From Pseudomonas sp. NC02 (GTDB taxonomy: Bacteria; Pseudomonadota; Gammaproteobacteria; Pseudomonadales; Pseudomonadaceae): 64,000 bases of DNA. Made by a program: the position numbers and the translations under genes. This document shows positions 25,793 through 35,369 of this stretch, one piece after another (position 1 is the first letter of the stretch; every line of letters starts with the position of its first letter). The notes under the pieces were generated by a model. The model made no database searches. It worked only from the letters and a program-made list of their open reading frames with translations, and was not told the DNA's origin. Location of the stretch: the NCBI RefSeq assembly GCF_002874965.1, contig NZ_CP025624.1:3224001-3288000 (forward strand), read 5' to 3'.

Positions 25793-27151
25793 ATGGCCTA
25801 CGATTTTGACCTTTATGTAATTGGTGCCGGTTCCGGCGGTGTGCGCGCTGCACGATTCGCTGCGGGTTTTGGCGCCAAAGTGGCAGTGGCTGAAAGCCGC
25901 TACCTGGGCGGTACCTGCGTGAATGTGGGCTGCGTGCCGAAGAAGCTGTTGGTATACGGCGCGCATTTCGCCGAAGACTTCGAGCAGGCCAGCGGTTTTG
26001 GCTGGTCCCTGGGTGAGGCGAATTTCGATTGGGCGACCCTGATCGCCAACAAGGATCGTGAAATCAACCGTCTCAATGGCATCTACCGCAACCTGCTGGT
26101 CAACAGCGGCGTGACCCTGCACGAAGGGCATGCGCGGCTGGTGGACCCGCACCAGGTAGAAATCAACGGCGAGCGTTTTACCGCCAAACACATTCTGGTA
26201 GCCACCGGTGGCTGGCCGCAGATCCCGGACATCCCGGGGCGCGAGCACGCCATTGGCTCCAATGAGGCGTTTTTCCTCAAGGAGCTGCCCAAGCGTGTGC
26301 TGGTAGTCGGCGGTGGCTATATCGCCGTCGAGTTCGCCGGGATTTTCCATGGCCTGGGCGCACAGACTTCGCTGCTGTATCGCGGCGACCTGTTCCTGCG
26401 CGGTTTTGACGGCTCGGTGCGTACGCACTTGAAGGAGGAGCTGACCAAGCGTGGCCTGGACCTGCAGTTCAACGCCGACATCGAGCGTATCGACAAGCAG
26501 GCCGATGGCAGCCTCAAGGCCACCTTGAAAGATGGCCGCGTGCTGGAAGCCGATTGCGTGTTCTACGCCACTGGCCGACGCCCGATGCTCGATAACCTGG
26601 GGCTGGAAAACACTGGCGTCAAGTTGGACAAGCGCGGCTTTGTCGAAGTGGATGAGCTGTACCAGACCGCCGAACCGTCGATCCTGGCGATTGGTGATGT
26701 GATCGGCCGCGTGCAACTGACGCCAGTGGCCCTGGCTGAAGGCATGGCCGTGGCACGTCGCTTGTTCAAGCCTGAGCAATATCGTCCGGTGGACTACGCG
26801 ATGATCCCGACGGCGGTGTTCAGCCTGCCGAATATCGGCACCGTGGGCCTCAGCGAAGAGCAGGCCCGTGAAGACGGGCACAAGGTGCAGGTGTTCGAAA
26901 GCCGCTTCCGGCCGATGAAACTGACCCTGACCGACTGCCAGGAAAAGACCCTGATGAAGCTGGTGGTCGACGCCGAGACCGACAAGGTCCTGGGTTGCCA
27001 CATGGTCGGCCCCGACGCTGGCGAGATCGTGCAGGGCCTGGCGATCGCGCTCAAGGCGGGCGCGACCAAGCAGCATTTCGATGAAACCATCGGCGTGCAC
27101 CCAACAGCGGCGGAAGAATTCGTCACCATGCGCACGCCAGTGGCGCAGTAA
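25793..27151 (+). CDS. gorA: Glutathione-disulfide reductase
   Basis: The 452-residue FAD enzyme reduces glutathione disulfide with NADPH. FAD motif G-A-G-S-G-G (11-16), redox pair Cys42/Cys47 in [17 protein letters not shown] motif [10 protein letters not shown] and catalytic H-P-T-A-A-E-E near the end are all present. GAGGAGAG precedes the ATG. It abuts the convergent kfrA-like gene with no spare base. Confidence 0.97.
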   Translation: MAYDFDLYVIGAGSGGVRAARFAAGFGAKVAVAESRYLGGTCVNVGCVPKKLLVYGAHFAEDFEQASGFGWSLGEANFDWATLIANKDREINRLNGIYRNLLVNSGVTLHEGHARLVDPHQVEINGERFTAKHILVATGGWPQIPDIPGREHAIGSNEAFFLKELPKRVLVVGGGYIAVEFAGIFHGLGAQTSLLYRGDLFLRGFDGSVRTHLKEELTKRGLDLQFNADIERIDKQADGSLKATLKDGRVLEADCVFYATGRRPMLDNLGLENTGVKLDKRGFVEVDELYQTAEPSILAIGDVIGRVQLTPVALAEGMAVARRLFKPEQYRPVDYAMIPTAVFSLPNIGTVGLSEEQAREDGHKVQVFESRFRPMKLTLTDCQEKTLMKLVVDAETDKVLGCHMVGPDAGEIVQGLAIALKAGATKQHFDETIGVHPTAAEEFVTMRTPVAQ

Positions 27152-28159
27152 TCAGCCCTCGGTAGTTGCTTCCGGCACCGTCGCAACGACGGCTGCCAGG
27201 CGCAGCGCATCAATACTGGCCTGGGCCTTGACCAGGTCCAGTTCCAGGGTTTTGTTGGCCTTCTGATGCTCGGCCAGCGTTTCCTGGCGCGCCTGATTCT
27301 CCAGTTGGGCAACCCGCAAGCGCTCCTGCAGCAGGGTGCGCTCGCTGTCGATCACACTCACTTGTTCGCTTAATTGGCGCTGCTGTTCACGGTCCTGGCG
27401 AGCCTGTTCCTGCAGTGCGCTCAATTCCTTCACGGTCACCCGATGCTCGATCAGCAGGCGCTCATTATCGCGGTGCAACTGAGTGATTTCATCCTGGCGC
27501 ACCATCGCGCTCTGCTGGGCCTGGCGCAGCTCTGCCTGGACCTGCTGCAACTGGCCTTCATGGCGACGCTGTTCCTGCTCACGCTGGTCCTTGATCGCAT
27601 TGCGGTAATGCTCCAGGGCGTCCCGGGCATGCAGGTGCTTTTCTTCCAGTGAGCGAATCTGCTCGTCCTTGTCGTTGATCCGCAACTCGTAATCGCTGCA
27701 CGCCTGGCTCAGCCCGGCGTTGCGGGTTTGCTCGGTTTGCAGGCTGGAGCGAGTGCTTTGCAAGGCCGCGCTTTCATCGGCCAGGGCGGCGGACTGGATA
27801 TCGAACTGCTGCTTGAGCTGGGAGTGGGCCGCTTCCAGCTCCTCAACCTGGGCGAGCAGGGCGGTTTTCTGTTGCTGGAACTGCGCCAGGGCCAGGTCGA
27901 TAGGCTCCTGGGCCTTCTCCTTCAGGCGCTGGGCCAGTCGCGCCACCAGTTCACCCAGTTCGTCGTCAATGGGCGCTTCGGTGATGGTCTGGCGGGTTTC
28001 GCTTTCGTCCAGCTCCTTCAGATAGCGATGAATCGTGGTTTTCGAGCCGGTATTGCCCATCTCGATGCGTACTGCATCGATGCTCGGGTTTTCGCCACGG
28101 GCAAGGATCGCCAGGCGTGCCGTTTGAACTACTGCTTTATTGATGCCGCCGCGAGCCAT
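27152..28159 (-). CDS. KfrA-like DNA-binding coiled-coil protein
   Basis: The 335-residue protein has a KfrA N-terminal DNA-binding domain (about 1-60: M-A-R-G-G-I-N-K-A-V-V, S-I-D-A-V-R-I-E-M-G, then K-T-T-I-H-R-Y-L-K-E-L) and then about 260 residues of nearly unbroken Gln/Glu/Leu/Ala coiled coil. KfrA proteins are known from plasmids, as self-repressing DNA-binding proteins linked to stable inheritance. Here the gene is chromosomal and divergent from a tyrosine recombinase, with a palindrome between them. Confidence 0.88.
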   Translation of the reverse strand: MARGGINKAVVQTARLAILARGENPSIDAVRIEMGNTGSKTTIHRYLKELDESETRQTITEAPIDDELGELVARLAQRLKEKAQEPIDLALAQFQQQKTALLAQVEELEAAHSQLKQQFDIQSAALADESAALQSTRSSLQTEQTRNAGLSQACSDYELRINDKDEQIRSLEEKHLHARDALEHYRNAIKDQREQEQRRHEGQLQQVQAELRQAQQSAMVRQDEITQLHRDNERLLIEHRVTVKELSALQEQARQDREQQRQLSEQVSVIDSERTLLQERLRVAQLENQARQETLAEHQKANKTLELDLVKAQASIDALRLAAVVATVPEATTEG

Positions 28160-28190
28160 GGAGTCTCCGTCGATTTAGTACTGTGGTACG

Positions 28191-28210
28191 TAGTATGTAT
28201 ATACGTACTA
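28191..28210. promoter_or_regulatory. 20-bp palindrome between kfrA-like and recombinase genes
   Basis: TAGTATGTAT and ATACGTACTA are inverted halves matching at 9 of 10 positions. A further half-like TAGTAC lies at 28176-28181. It is 31 bases upstream of the kfrA-like ATG, a position suited to autorepression as known for plasmid KfrA. It could also serve the recombinase. Confidence 0.55.
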
Positions 28211-28320
28211 TATCACGATTATTTTAAAGTCGAAATTGATGATTTATCAGATGGGATATTGGCGTATTATCCCGTGTGATACAGGTTTTGAAATGGACAA
28301 CAGCCAATGGCAGTACAGGC

Positions 28321-29247
28321 ATGAGTGAGCTGGACCGTTATCTGAATGCGGCCACCCGCGATAACACCCGCCGCAGCTATCGAGCGGCAATCGAGCATTT
28401 CGAGGTGAATTGGGGTGGATTCCTGCCGGCGACCAGCGACAGCGTGGCGCGCTATCTGGTGGCGCATGCGGGCGTGCTGTCGGTCAACACGTTGAAGCTG
28501 CGGTTATCGGCGCTGGCCCAGTGGCACACCAGCCAGGGGTTTCCTGATCCGACCAAGGCGCCAGTGGTGCGCAAAGTCCTGAAAGGCATTCGCGCCCTGC
28601 ACCCGGCTCAGGAAAAACAGGCGGAGCCATTACAGCTGCAGCACCTGGAGCAGGTCATCCAGTTCCTCGAACAGGAAGGCCACGACGCCCGAGGCGCAGA
28701 AGACCATCCCCGATGGCTGCGGGCCAAGCGTGACGCAGCGTTGATCCTGCTGGGTTTCTGGCGTGGCTTTCGCAGCGATGAGTTGTGCCGGCTGAATATC
28801 GAGCACGTGCAGGCGGTGCCCGGTTCGGGCATCACCCTGTATCTACCGCGCAGCAAAAGTGATCGGGAAAATATCGGCCGCACCTACCAGACGCCGGCGC
28901 TGCTGCGGCTGTGCCCGGTGCAGGCCTACAGCGAATGGCTCAGCGCTTCAGCGCTGGTGCGCGGCCCGGTGTTTCGCGGCATTGATCGCTGGGGCAACCT
29001 GGGCGAGGAGGGCTTGCACGCCAACAGCGTGATCCCGCTATTGCGCCAGGCGCTGGAGCGCGCCGGGATTGCGGCCGATCAGTACACCAGCCACTCCCTG
29101 CGCCGGGGCTTCGCTACCTGGGCTCATCGCAGTGGCTGGGACTTGAAGTCGTTGATGACTTACGTCGGCTGGAAAGACATGAAATCGGCCATGCGCTATG
29201 TTGAAGCGACGCCCTTTCTCGGCATGACCCGGGCATCCCTCGAGTGA
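28321..29247 (+). CDS. Solitary tyrosine recombinase
   Basis: The 308-residue protein has a SAM-like N-terminal DNA-binding domain (about 1-100) and the catalytic set: Arg in G-F-R-S-D-E-L-C, Lys in P-R-S-K-S-D, H-S-L-R-R-G, Trp in V-G-W-K-D and the nucleophile Tyr in A-M-R-Y-V-E. The start at 28321 (MSELDRYLNAATRD) is preferred over one 15 codons upstream. No cargo, repeated end or phage gene flanks it, so it is probably a fixed chromosomal recombinase. Confidence 0.92.
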   Translation: MSELDRYLNAATRDNTRRSYRAAIEHFEVNWGGFLPATSDSVARYLVAHAGVLSVNTLKLRLSALAQWHTSQGFPDPTKAPVVRKVLKGIRALHPAQEKQAEPLQLQHLEQVIQFLEQEGHDARGAEDHPRWLRAKRDAALILLGFWRGFRSDELCRLNIEHVQAVPGSGITLYLPRSKSDRENIGRTYQTPALLRLCPVQAYSEWLSASALVRGPVFRGIDRWGNLGEEGLHANSVIPLLRQALERAGIAADQYTSHSLRRGFATWAHRSGWDLKSLMTYVGWKDMKSAMRYVEATPFLGMTRASLE

Positions 29248-29279
29248 TTCAAGGTTTCTTCTATTAATACAGTCTCTTG

Positions 29280-29345
29280 ATAGTGAAAACCAATCGTCAG
29301 CATCAGGTTTGCCAATGAGCCATCGGCCAGGAGAGTGGGTAGGAT
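29280..29345 (+). promoter_or_regulatory. OxyR-like site and promoter of ahpC
   Basis: Four tetranucleotides with exact 7-base spacing, ATAG (29280), CAAT (29291), ATCA (29302) and CAAT (29313), follow the OxyR layout of ATAG/CTAT elements, with 10 of 16 bases matching. A TAGGAT -10 lies at 29340-29345, 17 bases from GAGCCA, a poor -35 as expected for an activated promoter. Support is the spacing and the target gene. Confidence 0.5.
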
Positions 29346-29396
29346 TCACCTCATCAACTTACTAAGCCCTTCTACAAACCTGACGGAGAGTCAACG

Positions 29397-29960
29397 ATGC
29401 CTATCATCAACAGCCAAGTAAAACCGTTCAAAGCTACCGCCTACAAAAACGGCAACTTCGTAGACGTGACTGATGCTGACCTGAAAGGCAAATGGTCTGT
29501 CGTCTTCTTCTACCCAGCCGACTTCACCTTCGTCTGCCCAACCGAACTGGAAGACCTGGCTGACAACTACGCCGAATTCCAGAAACTGGGCGTCGAAATC
29601 TACAGCGTTTCCACCGACACCCACTTTGCCCACGCTGCCTGGCACAACACCTCGCCAGCCATTGGCAAAATCCAGTACACCATGATCGGCGACCCGACCC
29701 TGACCATCTCCCGCAACTTCGACGTGCTGATCGAAGAAGCTGGCCTGGCAGACCGTGGCACCTTCGTGATCAACCCTGAAGGCCAGATCAAAATCGTTGA
29801 ACTGAACGATGGCGGCGTTGGCCGTGACGCTTCCGAGCTGCTGCGCAAAATCAAGGCGGCCCAGTACGTTGCTGCTCACCCGGGCGAAGTCTGCCCAGCC
29901 AAGTGGAAAGAAGGCGAGGCCACCCTGGCTCCGTCCCTGGACCTGGTCGGCAAGATCTAA
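29397..29960 (+). CDS. ahpC: Alkyl hydroperoxide reductase AhpC (2-Cys peroxiredoxin)
   Basis: The 187-residue peroxiredoxin has peroxidatic Cys in [10 protein letters not shown] and resolving Cys in G-E-V-C-P-A-K-W. It reduces peroxides and is recharged by AhpF. Codon use is strongly biased, as for a highly expressed gene. A terminator separates it from ahpF, so ahpF is transcribed by read-through or its own promoter. Confidence 0.98.
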   Translation: MPIINSQVKPFKATAYKNGNFVDVTDADLKGKWSVVFFYPADFTFVCPTELEDLADNYAEFQKLGVEIYSVSTDTHFAHAAWHNTSPAIGKIQYTMIGDPTLTISRNFDVLIEEAGLADRGTFVINPEGQIKIVELNDGGVGRDASELLRKIKAAQYVAAHPGEVCPAKWKEGEATLAPSLDLVGKI

Positions 29961-30017
29961 GTCTGTGAAATGCCAAGGGCGGGTTACCGCACCTAAGTAA
30001 GCTGCATCCGCCCTCGA

Positions 30018-30051
30018 AACGCCCGGGCGAGATTCGCTCGGGCGTTTTTTT
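30018..30051 (+). terminator. Terminator between ahpC and ahpF
   Basis: AACGCCCGGGC and GCTCGGGCGTT pair with one wobble around a short loop and are followed by seven T. It should limit read-through so that AhpC is made in excess of AhpF. Confidence 0.85.
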
Positions 30052-30087
30052 GTCTGCAATAAACCGAATTAATAGGAAATCGCCCGT

Positions 30088-31653
30088 ATGTTGGACGCCA
30101 ATCTTAAAGCTCAGTTGAAGTCATACCTGGAACGGGTCACCCAGCCGATCGAGATCGTCGCCTCCCTCGATGACGGTGCGAAATCCCAGGAAATGCTTGC
30201 CCTCTTGCAGGATGTAGCCAGCCTTTCGACGCTGATTACCCTGAAAAGCGATGGCAATGATGCGCGCAAGCCATCGTTCTCCATCAACCGCCCGGGTGCC
30301 GATATCAGCCTGCGTTTTGCCGGCATCCCAATGGGCCATGAATTCACTTCGCTGGTGTTGGCGCTGCTGCAAGTCGGCGGCCACCCCTCGAAGGCCAGTG
30401 TCGAAGTGATTGAACAGATTCGCGCCCTTAAAGGCGAGTTCAGCTTCGAGACTTACTTCTCGCTGTCGTGCCAGAACTGCCCGGACGTGGTCCAGGCGCT
30501 GAACCTGATGGCAGTATTGAACCCGAACATCCGCCACGTCGCCATCGACGGTGCGCTGTTCCAGGCAGAAGTCGATGATCGTCAGATCATGGCCGTGCCC
30601 AGCGTTTACTTGAATGGTGTGAACTTCGGCCAGGGCCGCATGGGCCTGGAAGAAATCCTCGCCAAGCTCGACACCAGCGGTATCGAAAAAGCCGCCGAGA
30701 AAATCAGCGCCAAAGATGCGTTCGACGTACTTGTCGTCGGCGGTGGCCCAGCGGGTTCGGCAGCGGCTATCTACGCTGCACGTAAAGGCATCCGTACCGG
30801 TGTTGCAGCCGAGCGCTTCGGCGGGCAGGTGCTGGACACCATGTCGATCGAGAACTTTATCTCGGTACAGGAAACCGAAGGGCCGAAACTCGCCAGCGCC
30901 CTGGAGGCCCACGTGCGTCAGTACGACGTGGACATCATGAACCTGCAGCGTGCTACTGCGCTGATCCCGGCGAAAAACAACGGTGAGCTGCACGAAATCC
31001 GTTTCGAAAGCGGTGCGACCCTCAAGTCCAAGACCGTGATCCTGGCCACCGGTGCCCGCTGGCGCGAAATGGGTGTACCGGGTGAGCAGGAATACAAGGC
31101 CAAGGGCGTGTGCTTCTGCCCGCACTGCGACGGCCCGCTGTTCAAGGGCAAGCGCGTGGCGGTGATCGGCGGCGGTAACTCCGGCGTTGAAGCAGCCATC
31201 GACCTGGCCGGTATCGTCAGCCACGTGACCTTGCTTGAGTTTGACAGCAAGTTGCGCGCCGACGCCGTGTTGCAGCGCAAGCTGTACAGCCTGCCGAACG
31301 TTGACGTGATTACCAGCGCGCTGACCAGTGAGGTCAAGGGGGATGGCCAGAAAGTTACCGGCCTGGCCTACAAGGATCGCGACAGTGGCGAGTTCAAGAC
31401 TATCGACCTGGAAGGCATCTTTGTACAGATCGGTTTGCTGCCCAACACCGACTGGCTCAAAGGCACTGTGGAGTTGACTCCACGTGGCGAGATCATCGTC
31501 GATGCACGTGGTGAGACTTCGCTGCCAGGCGTTTTTGCCGCCGGCGACGTAACGACTGTGCCGTACAAGCAGATCGTGATTGCAGTAGGCGAGGGCGCCA
31601 AGGCTTCCCTGAGTGCTTTCGATCACCTGATCCGCACTTCCGCCCCGGCGTAA
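30088..31653 (+). CDS. ahpF: Alkyl hydroperoxide reductase AhpF
   Basis: The 521-residue flavoprotein passes electrons from NADH to AhpC. The N-terminal domain carries S-C-Q-N-C-P-D (about 128-134), followed by FAD motif V-V-G-G-G-P-A-G, and the thioredoxin-reductase-like C-P-H-C-D-G. Length is usual. A weak AGGAAAT precedes the ATG. Confidence 0.98.
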   Translation: MLDANLKAQLKSYLERVTQPIEIVASLDDGAKSQEMLALLQDVASLSTLITLKSDGNDARKPSFSINRPGADISLRFAGIPMGHEFTSLVLALLQVGGHPSKASVEVIEQIRALKGEFSFETYFSLSCQNCPDVVQALNLMAVLNPNIRHVAIDGALFQAEVDDRQIMAVPSVYLNGVNFGQGRMGLEEILAKLDTSGIEKAAEKISAKDAFDVLVVGGGPAGSAAAIYAARKGIRTGVAAERFGGQVLDTMSIENFISVQETEGPKLASALEAHVRQYDVDIMNLQRATALIPAKNNGELHEIRFESGATLKSKTVILATGARWREMGVPGEQEYKAKGVCFCPHCDGPLFKGKRVAVIGGGNSGVEAAIDLAGIVSHVTLLEFDSKLRADAVLQRKLYSLPNVDVITSALTSEVKGDGQKVTGLAYKDRDSGEFKTIDLEGIFVQIGLLPNTDWLKGTVELTPRGEIIVDARGETSLPGVFAAGDVTTVPYKQIVIAVGEGAKASLSAFDHLIRTSAPA

Positions 31654-31670
31654 ATTCCGGCCCGGAAATG

Positions 31671-31700
31671 AAAAACCCCATGAGTGATCATGGGGTTTTT
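31671..31700. terminator. Bidirectional terminator between ahpF and gloA
   Basis: AAAAACCCCATGA (31671-31683) and TCATGGGGTTTTT (31688-31700) form a perfect 13-bp stem with a 4-base loop, with T on both strands. Confidence 0.92.
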
Positions 31701-31716
31701 TATTGCCGGCGGAACC

Positions 31717-32238
31717 TTACAGCGGCGTTGGCTGAATGATTTCAACCCAGTACGCATCCGGGTCTTTCACGAAGGCCAGGCTTTTCATGCGGCCGTCACT
31801 CAGGCGCTTCTGGAAGTCGCAGCCCAGTTCTTCAAAGCGCGCGCAGGCAGCAACGATGTCCGGCACCGAGATGCAGATATGGCCAAAGCCACGCGGGTCG
31901 GTGTTGCCGTTGTGGTAGGCAAAGTCCGCGTCGTTTTCGGTGCCGTGGTTGTGGGTCAGTTCGAGGATGCCCGGGATCGACTTCATCCACTGGGTGCGGG
32001 CGGCAGCGTCGGCCGGGATCTGGGCCTTGTCGACCAGGGCCAGGAAGTACAGGCTGAATTCGGCTTCCGGGAAGTCACGTTTTTCAACCAGGGAAAAACC
32101 CAGTACGCGGGTGTAGAAATCCAGCGACTTGGTGATGTCCTTGACCCGCAGCATGGTGTGGTTGAATACGAAGTTCGTGGTGGCGGCGTCAGGCTGGGCG
32201 GTGACGCCCGGGAAAGTGTTCAGTTCGTGCAGGCTCAT
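31717..32238 (-). CDS. gloA: Lactoylglutathione lyase (glyoxalase I)
   Basis: The 173-residue enzyme turns the methylglyoxal-glutathione adduct into lactoylglutathione. Metal ligands appear in F-N-H-T-M, E-L-T-H-N-H-G-T, G-F-G-H-I-C and Y-W-V-E-I-I-Q. The length and N-terminal extension fit the long, Zn-type form rather than the 130-residue E. coli form. GGAGG precedes the ATG at 32236-32238. Confidence 0.95.
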   Translation of the reverse strand: MSLHELNTFPGVTAQPDAATTNFVFNHTMLRVKDITKSLDFYTRVLGFSLVEKRDFPEAEFSLYFLALVDKAQIPADAAARTQWMKSIPGILELTHNHGTENDADFAYHNGNTDPRGFGHICISVPDIVAACARFEELGCDFQKRLSDGRMKSLAFVKDPDAYWVEIIQPTPL

Positions 32239-32431
32239 GGGCCCTCCAGAGAAAAATGGGGCAAACGTGGCTCCGGTTGGAGCATCCCTTGGCTTGCGGC
32301 TGGCATCCGTGCAGCCGGTCCATGATACGCAGCCCTGCCGGTTGCGCCAAATGAAAAAGGTCACGCAACCCTTGCGGCCAGCGGGTGCAGGGGCCCAAAC
32401 TTTGTCGCTTGAACCTTGAGTGTTTTTCGTA

Positions 32432-32968
32432 ATGACCGGATTTCGCGCACCGTTGTTGAGTACCCTGGGCCTGTTGCTGGGCAGCACCGCTGCATGGGCG
32501 GCTGACCCGGAAATTCATTGGCCCAGCGGCTGGCAGGTAGAGGAAGTGGCGCCCGACGACCAGGCCCCGGCGCAACCGTCGGCGGTGTCCCGCCAGCGGG
32601 CCATAAAGAATGATGAGAATGGCGCGACCTTGATGGTCATGGAGTTGACGGGCACGCCAATCGAAGCGGGGCATACGGTCAACCTGCAAGGCGTGCTGCT
32701 GGAAATGCGCAAATCCATCCAGAAGGACTTTGCCCAGGGTGGTTATCAAAGTGTGTGCACCAAGATGCACCCCACAACATTGAGCCGGCTTGAGGCATTG
32801 GAAACTACCTGTGTAATCACCGAGAACGGTCGGCATGTGCTGTCGCAAACGTTGGTGGGGGCTGTCGATACCGATAAGGCCTATGTTTTTTCATACGCAG
32901 GCCAGGCCGACGCTTACGAATCAAGCAAGGATGAAGTCAGTTCGGTGCGTGACAGCCTTAAACTTTGA
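32432..32968 (+). CDS. Exported protein, DUF4946-like
   Basis: The 178-residue precursor has a signal peptide ending near A-A-W-A-A-D. The mature part has H-W-P-S-G-W-Q-V-E, two Cys (V-C-T-K and T-T-C-V) likely paired, and S-Y-A-G-Q-A near the end, a pattern recalled for DUF4946 proteins of pseudomonads. Probably periplasmic; function unknown. The start is the ATG at 32432; a GTG four codons upstream is possible. Confidence 0.72.
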   Translation: MTGFRAPLLSTLGLLLGSTAAWAADPEIHWPSGWQVEEVAPDDQAPAQPSAVSRQRAIKNDENGATLMVMELTGTPIEAGHTVNLQGVLLEMRKSIQKDFAQGGYQSVCTKMHPTTLSRLEALETTCVITENGRHVLSQTLVGAVDTDKAYVFSYAGQADAYESSKDEVSSVRDSLKL

Positions 32969-33083
32969 GCGTTGTAGGCATCGCGACAAATAAGTCGATT
33001 TGAACAAAGTGAAATGTTTTTTAAAGTTCGCTTTTGAAAGTGCCAGCGTCCTGATTTGTTTCACTATCGATGCCTGTAAACAA

Positions 33084-33109
33084 AAAAGCCCTGCATGTGC
33101 AGGGCTTTT
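33084..33109. terminator. Bidirectional terminator between the 32432-32968 gene and mvaU
   Basis: AAAAGCCCTGCA (33084-33095) and TGCAGGGCTTTT (33098-33109) are perfect inverted arms with a 2-base gap, and T tracts on both strands. Confidence 0.9.
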
Positions 33110-33138
33110 CTTAGTGCGTTTGTACTAGCCGCAAAGCA

Positions 33139-33504
33139 TTAGCCGCGAAGCCAGGAGTCTACAGTGGCTGCGCCGTACTGTTCTTTCCACGCCTTCAGGC
33201 CGCGATGGTTGCCGCCCTTGGTTTCGATCAGTTCACCCGTGTGCGGGTTGTGGTAAACCTTGACGACGCGGGCACGGCGCTGTTTGGGTGCGGCAGCGAC
33301 GGAAGCGCCGGACTTGCCCGGGTTAGGATCCAGGATGGAGATGATGTCGCGCAGGCTTTTGCCGTAGGTCTTCATCAGCCCTTGCAGCTTTTCTTCGAAT
33401 TCGATTTCTTTCTTCAAACCAGCATCGTTCTTCAGGGATTCCAGCTGGGCAAGCTGCTCTTGAAGGGCTTTTTCTGCTGCGCGAAATTCGGCGAGTCTGG
33501 ACAA
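33139..33504 (-). CDS. mvaU: MvaT/MvaU-family H-NS-like silencer
   Basis: The 121-residue nucleoid protein silences AT-rich DNA in pseudomonads. The N-terminal oligomerisation coiled coil starts M-S-R-L-A-E-F-R-A-A-E-K-A-L-Q-E-Q, closer to MvaU/MvaV than to MvaT (which begins MSLINEYRATEEAI). The C-terminal DNA-binding part has V-K-V-Y-H-N-P-H-T-G and the loop K-G-G-N-H-R-G-L-K-A-W. Its upstream region (33505-33690) is AT-rich, so autoregulation is likely. Confidence 0.92.
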   Translation of the reverse strand: MSRLAEFRAAEKALQEQLAQLESLKNDAGLKKEIEFEEKLQGLMKTYGKSLRDIISILDPNPGKSGASVAAAPKQRRARVVKVYHNPHTGELIETKGGNHRGLKAWKEQYGAATVDSWLRG

Positions 33505-33700
33505 AATCTATACTCCAATAGTGTATTTGGCTGATATCTACTGCAAACAAAGCGATAAGCCAAGAGCCTTAAGGCGACTCAATGAAAGTGGCCTTCCTGC
33601 CAATTCAGCACAGGCAGGAAAAATTGTAGTAGTTAATCAGTCATGAGTAAATCATGTCTTTTGTATAAATAACAATATTTCCGTTGAAGTGGCTGGCTAT

Positions 33701-35245
33701 TCAATGGCTGTTCAGGAATCTAATGAACTCGTCGCAAGGTACAGGCTTGCCAAACAGGTAGCCTTGCAAGAAATCAACGCCTTGGGCCGCCAGATAGTCG
33801 CATTGTTCTTGTGTTTCGACGCCTTCGGCAACGATGCCCAGGTCCAGCTTGGCAGACAGTTCAATGATGCTGTCGAGTATATGCCGCGAGAGTGCATCAA
33901 CACCGATCATTGCCACGAAGCTTTGATCTATCTTCAAGTAATCGACATTGAAGTTGCGCAAATAACCCAGGCTGGAGTGGCCGGTGCCAAAGTCGTCGAT
34001 CGCGATCATTACCCCCATTTCATGCAGCGCCTGGAACAGCTGGCGGGTGATATCCGTGGGTTCGATCAACTCGCGCTCGGTCAACTCCAGGACCAGGATC
34101 ACCTTGCCCGGCGGGAAGGCAGCGAGGAACTCCCGGCAGTCCTCCACCAGCTCCAGGTCGTGACAATGGCGAGCGGTAATGTTGATGCCCACGTGAAAAT
34201 TGTCGGCAAACTGCGCGGTGTGGGGCGCCAACTGTGCGGCGGTCTGGCGCATCAGGGCGCGGGTCATCGGTACGATCAGGCCCGAATGTTCGGCCAGGGG
34301 AATGAACAGGTCCGGGCGCACCAGACCTTCCCTGGGATGATTCCAGCGCATCAGCACTTCACAGCCGGCCCACTGCCGGATGTTGTCGCCACGCACCACT
34401 GGCTGGTAATAGGGCACAAATTCATTGGCGCCCAGGGCCCGTTGCAGTTCCAGGGTCGGTGCCGATGAGCGCTTTTGCAGCCAGTGGGCGAGGATGCCTG
34501 CCAGCACGCCGAAAAACACCACCAGAACGAACAGCGCGGGATACCGCGCCCGCATGTAGCGCCAGGTTTCACCCTCCGGCATCCCGGCTTCCACGCTGTA
34601 GGTATACCGCGTGGAGTCGAGATGATGATGCGCGACGGAAAATGTCGGCAGCGCTGTGCTGTGCACCTTGCCATCCGCCGCCAGCCAGTTAGGCCCCACC
34701 TGCAACACCAGGTCGGTATATCGGCTGATCAGGCGCAACGCGTTGGTCAAGTGGTAGCCATCAATGGAGGCGAAGGCCCCCCGGTCTCCCTCGGTGAGGC
34801 GATACACCAGCAATGCGGTGTCGGGTGTCACCGGGTTGCCTTTCATCAGCCAGAGACGACCGCCGACGTAGTCCTCAGGGTTGACCGGTGACTGGTAGTT
34901 GCCACCAAACAACGAGCTGCAATAGATGTTGCGCTGCCAGGACAAGGTGGTGGCGCGCACGAACGGCCGGCGGGTGACCTGTTCCCGCAGCTTCAGTTGA
35001 GTCGGGTTATCACATTCATGGCCGGCCAGTGGCAGCAGGTCCTGGGCGGCGAGGGCGGTGTTGTCGAGCATCAGGTCAAACTGGCGCACGGCCTCCTGGG
35101 CGGTTTGCGCGGTGCTGTGCTCGAGGGTGCGCCCGGCTTGCCAATACAGGATAAGCACACCCAGCAAAATGGGCAGCGCGCCACTGAGCAGGGTGATCAG
35201 ATGGCGAGTAGAGGCCTTTCGGGGGCCTTTGACGGTCAGTGGCAT
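33701..35245 (-). CDS. Cyclic-di-GMP phosphodiesterase with CSS-motif sensor
   Basis: The 514-residue inner-membrane protein has a first membrane segment (about 17-38), a periplasmic CSS domain (I-Y-C-S-S about 108), a second segment (about 237-258) and a cytoplasmic EAL domain. The signature reads E-V-L-M-R, and the catalytic residues N-I-T-A-R-H, E-L-T-E-R-E, D-D-F-G-T-G, K-I-D-Q-S-F, E-G-V-E-T and Q-G-Y-L-F-G are all kept, so it should be active. CSS-EAL enzymes respond to periplasmic redox state in other bacteria. Confidence 0.93.
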   Translation of the reverse strand: MPLTVKGPRKASTRHLITLLSGALPILLGVLILYWQAGRTLEHSTAQTAQEAVRQFDLMLDNTALAAQDLLPLAGHECDNPTQLKLREQVTRRPFVRATTLSWQRNIYCSSLFGGNYQSPVNPEDYVGGRLWLMKGNPVTPDTALLVYRLTEGDRGAFASIDGYHLTNALRLISRYTDLVLQVGPNWLAADGKVHSTALPTFSVAHHHLDSTRYTYSVEAGMPEGETWRYMRARYPALFVLVVFFGVLAGILAHWLQKRSSAPTLELQRALGANEFVPYYQPVVRGDNIRQWAGCEVLMRWNHPREGLVRPDLFIPLAEHSGLIVPMTRALMRQTAAQLAPHTAQFADNFHVGINITARHCHDLELVEDCREFLAAFPPGKVILVLELTERELIEPTDITRQLFQALHEMGVMIAIDDFGTGHSSLGYLRNFNVDYLKIDQSFVAMIGVDALSRHILDSIIELSAKLDLGIVAEGVETQEQCDYLAAQGVDFLQGYLFGKPVPCDEFIRFLNSH

Positions 35246-35369
35246 TTGCGCAGCCTGTAGCGGGAGAGGGCAATAGGACGCTCAAATGCGGTCGGGACAA
35301 CCTCGGTGGCCTTCCAACAAAGCGTATCGGTATTGGCCATGATAGATGGCGGCAGGCGTCTGTGCATGT

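Noticed and set aside
28321..29247. Integrative element or prophage marked by the tyrosine recombinase
   Set aside because: No phage, transfer or cargo genes, no tRNA target and no flanking direct repeats were seen; neighbours are housekeeping genes.
30121..31626. 501-codon minus frame opposite ahpF
   Set aside because: Antisense shadow of a clear ahpF; no domain or ribosome site.
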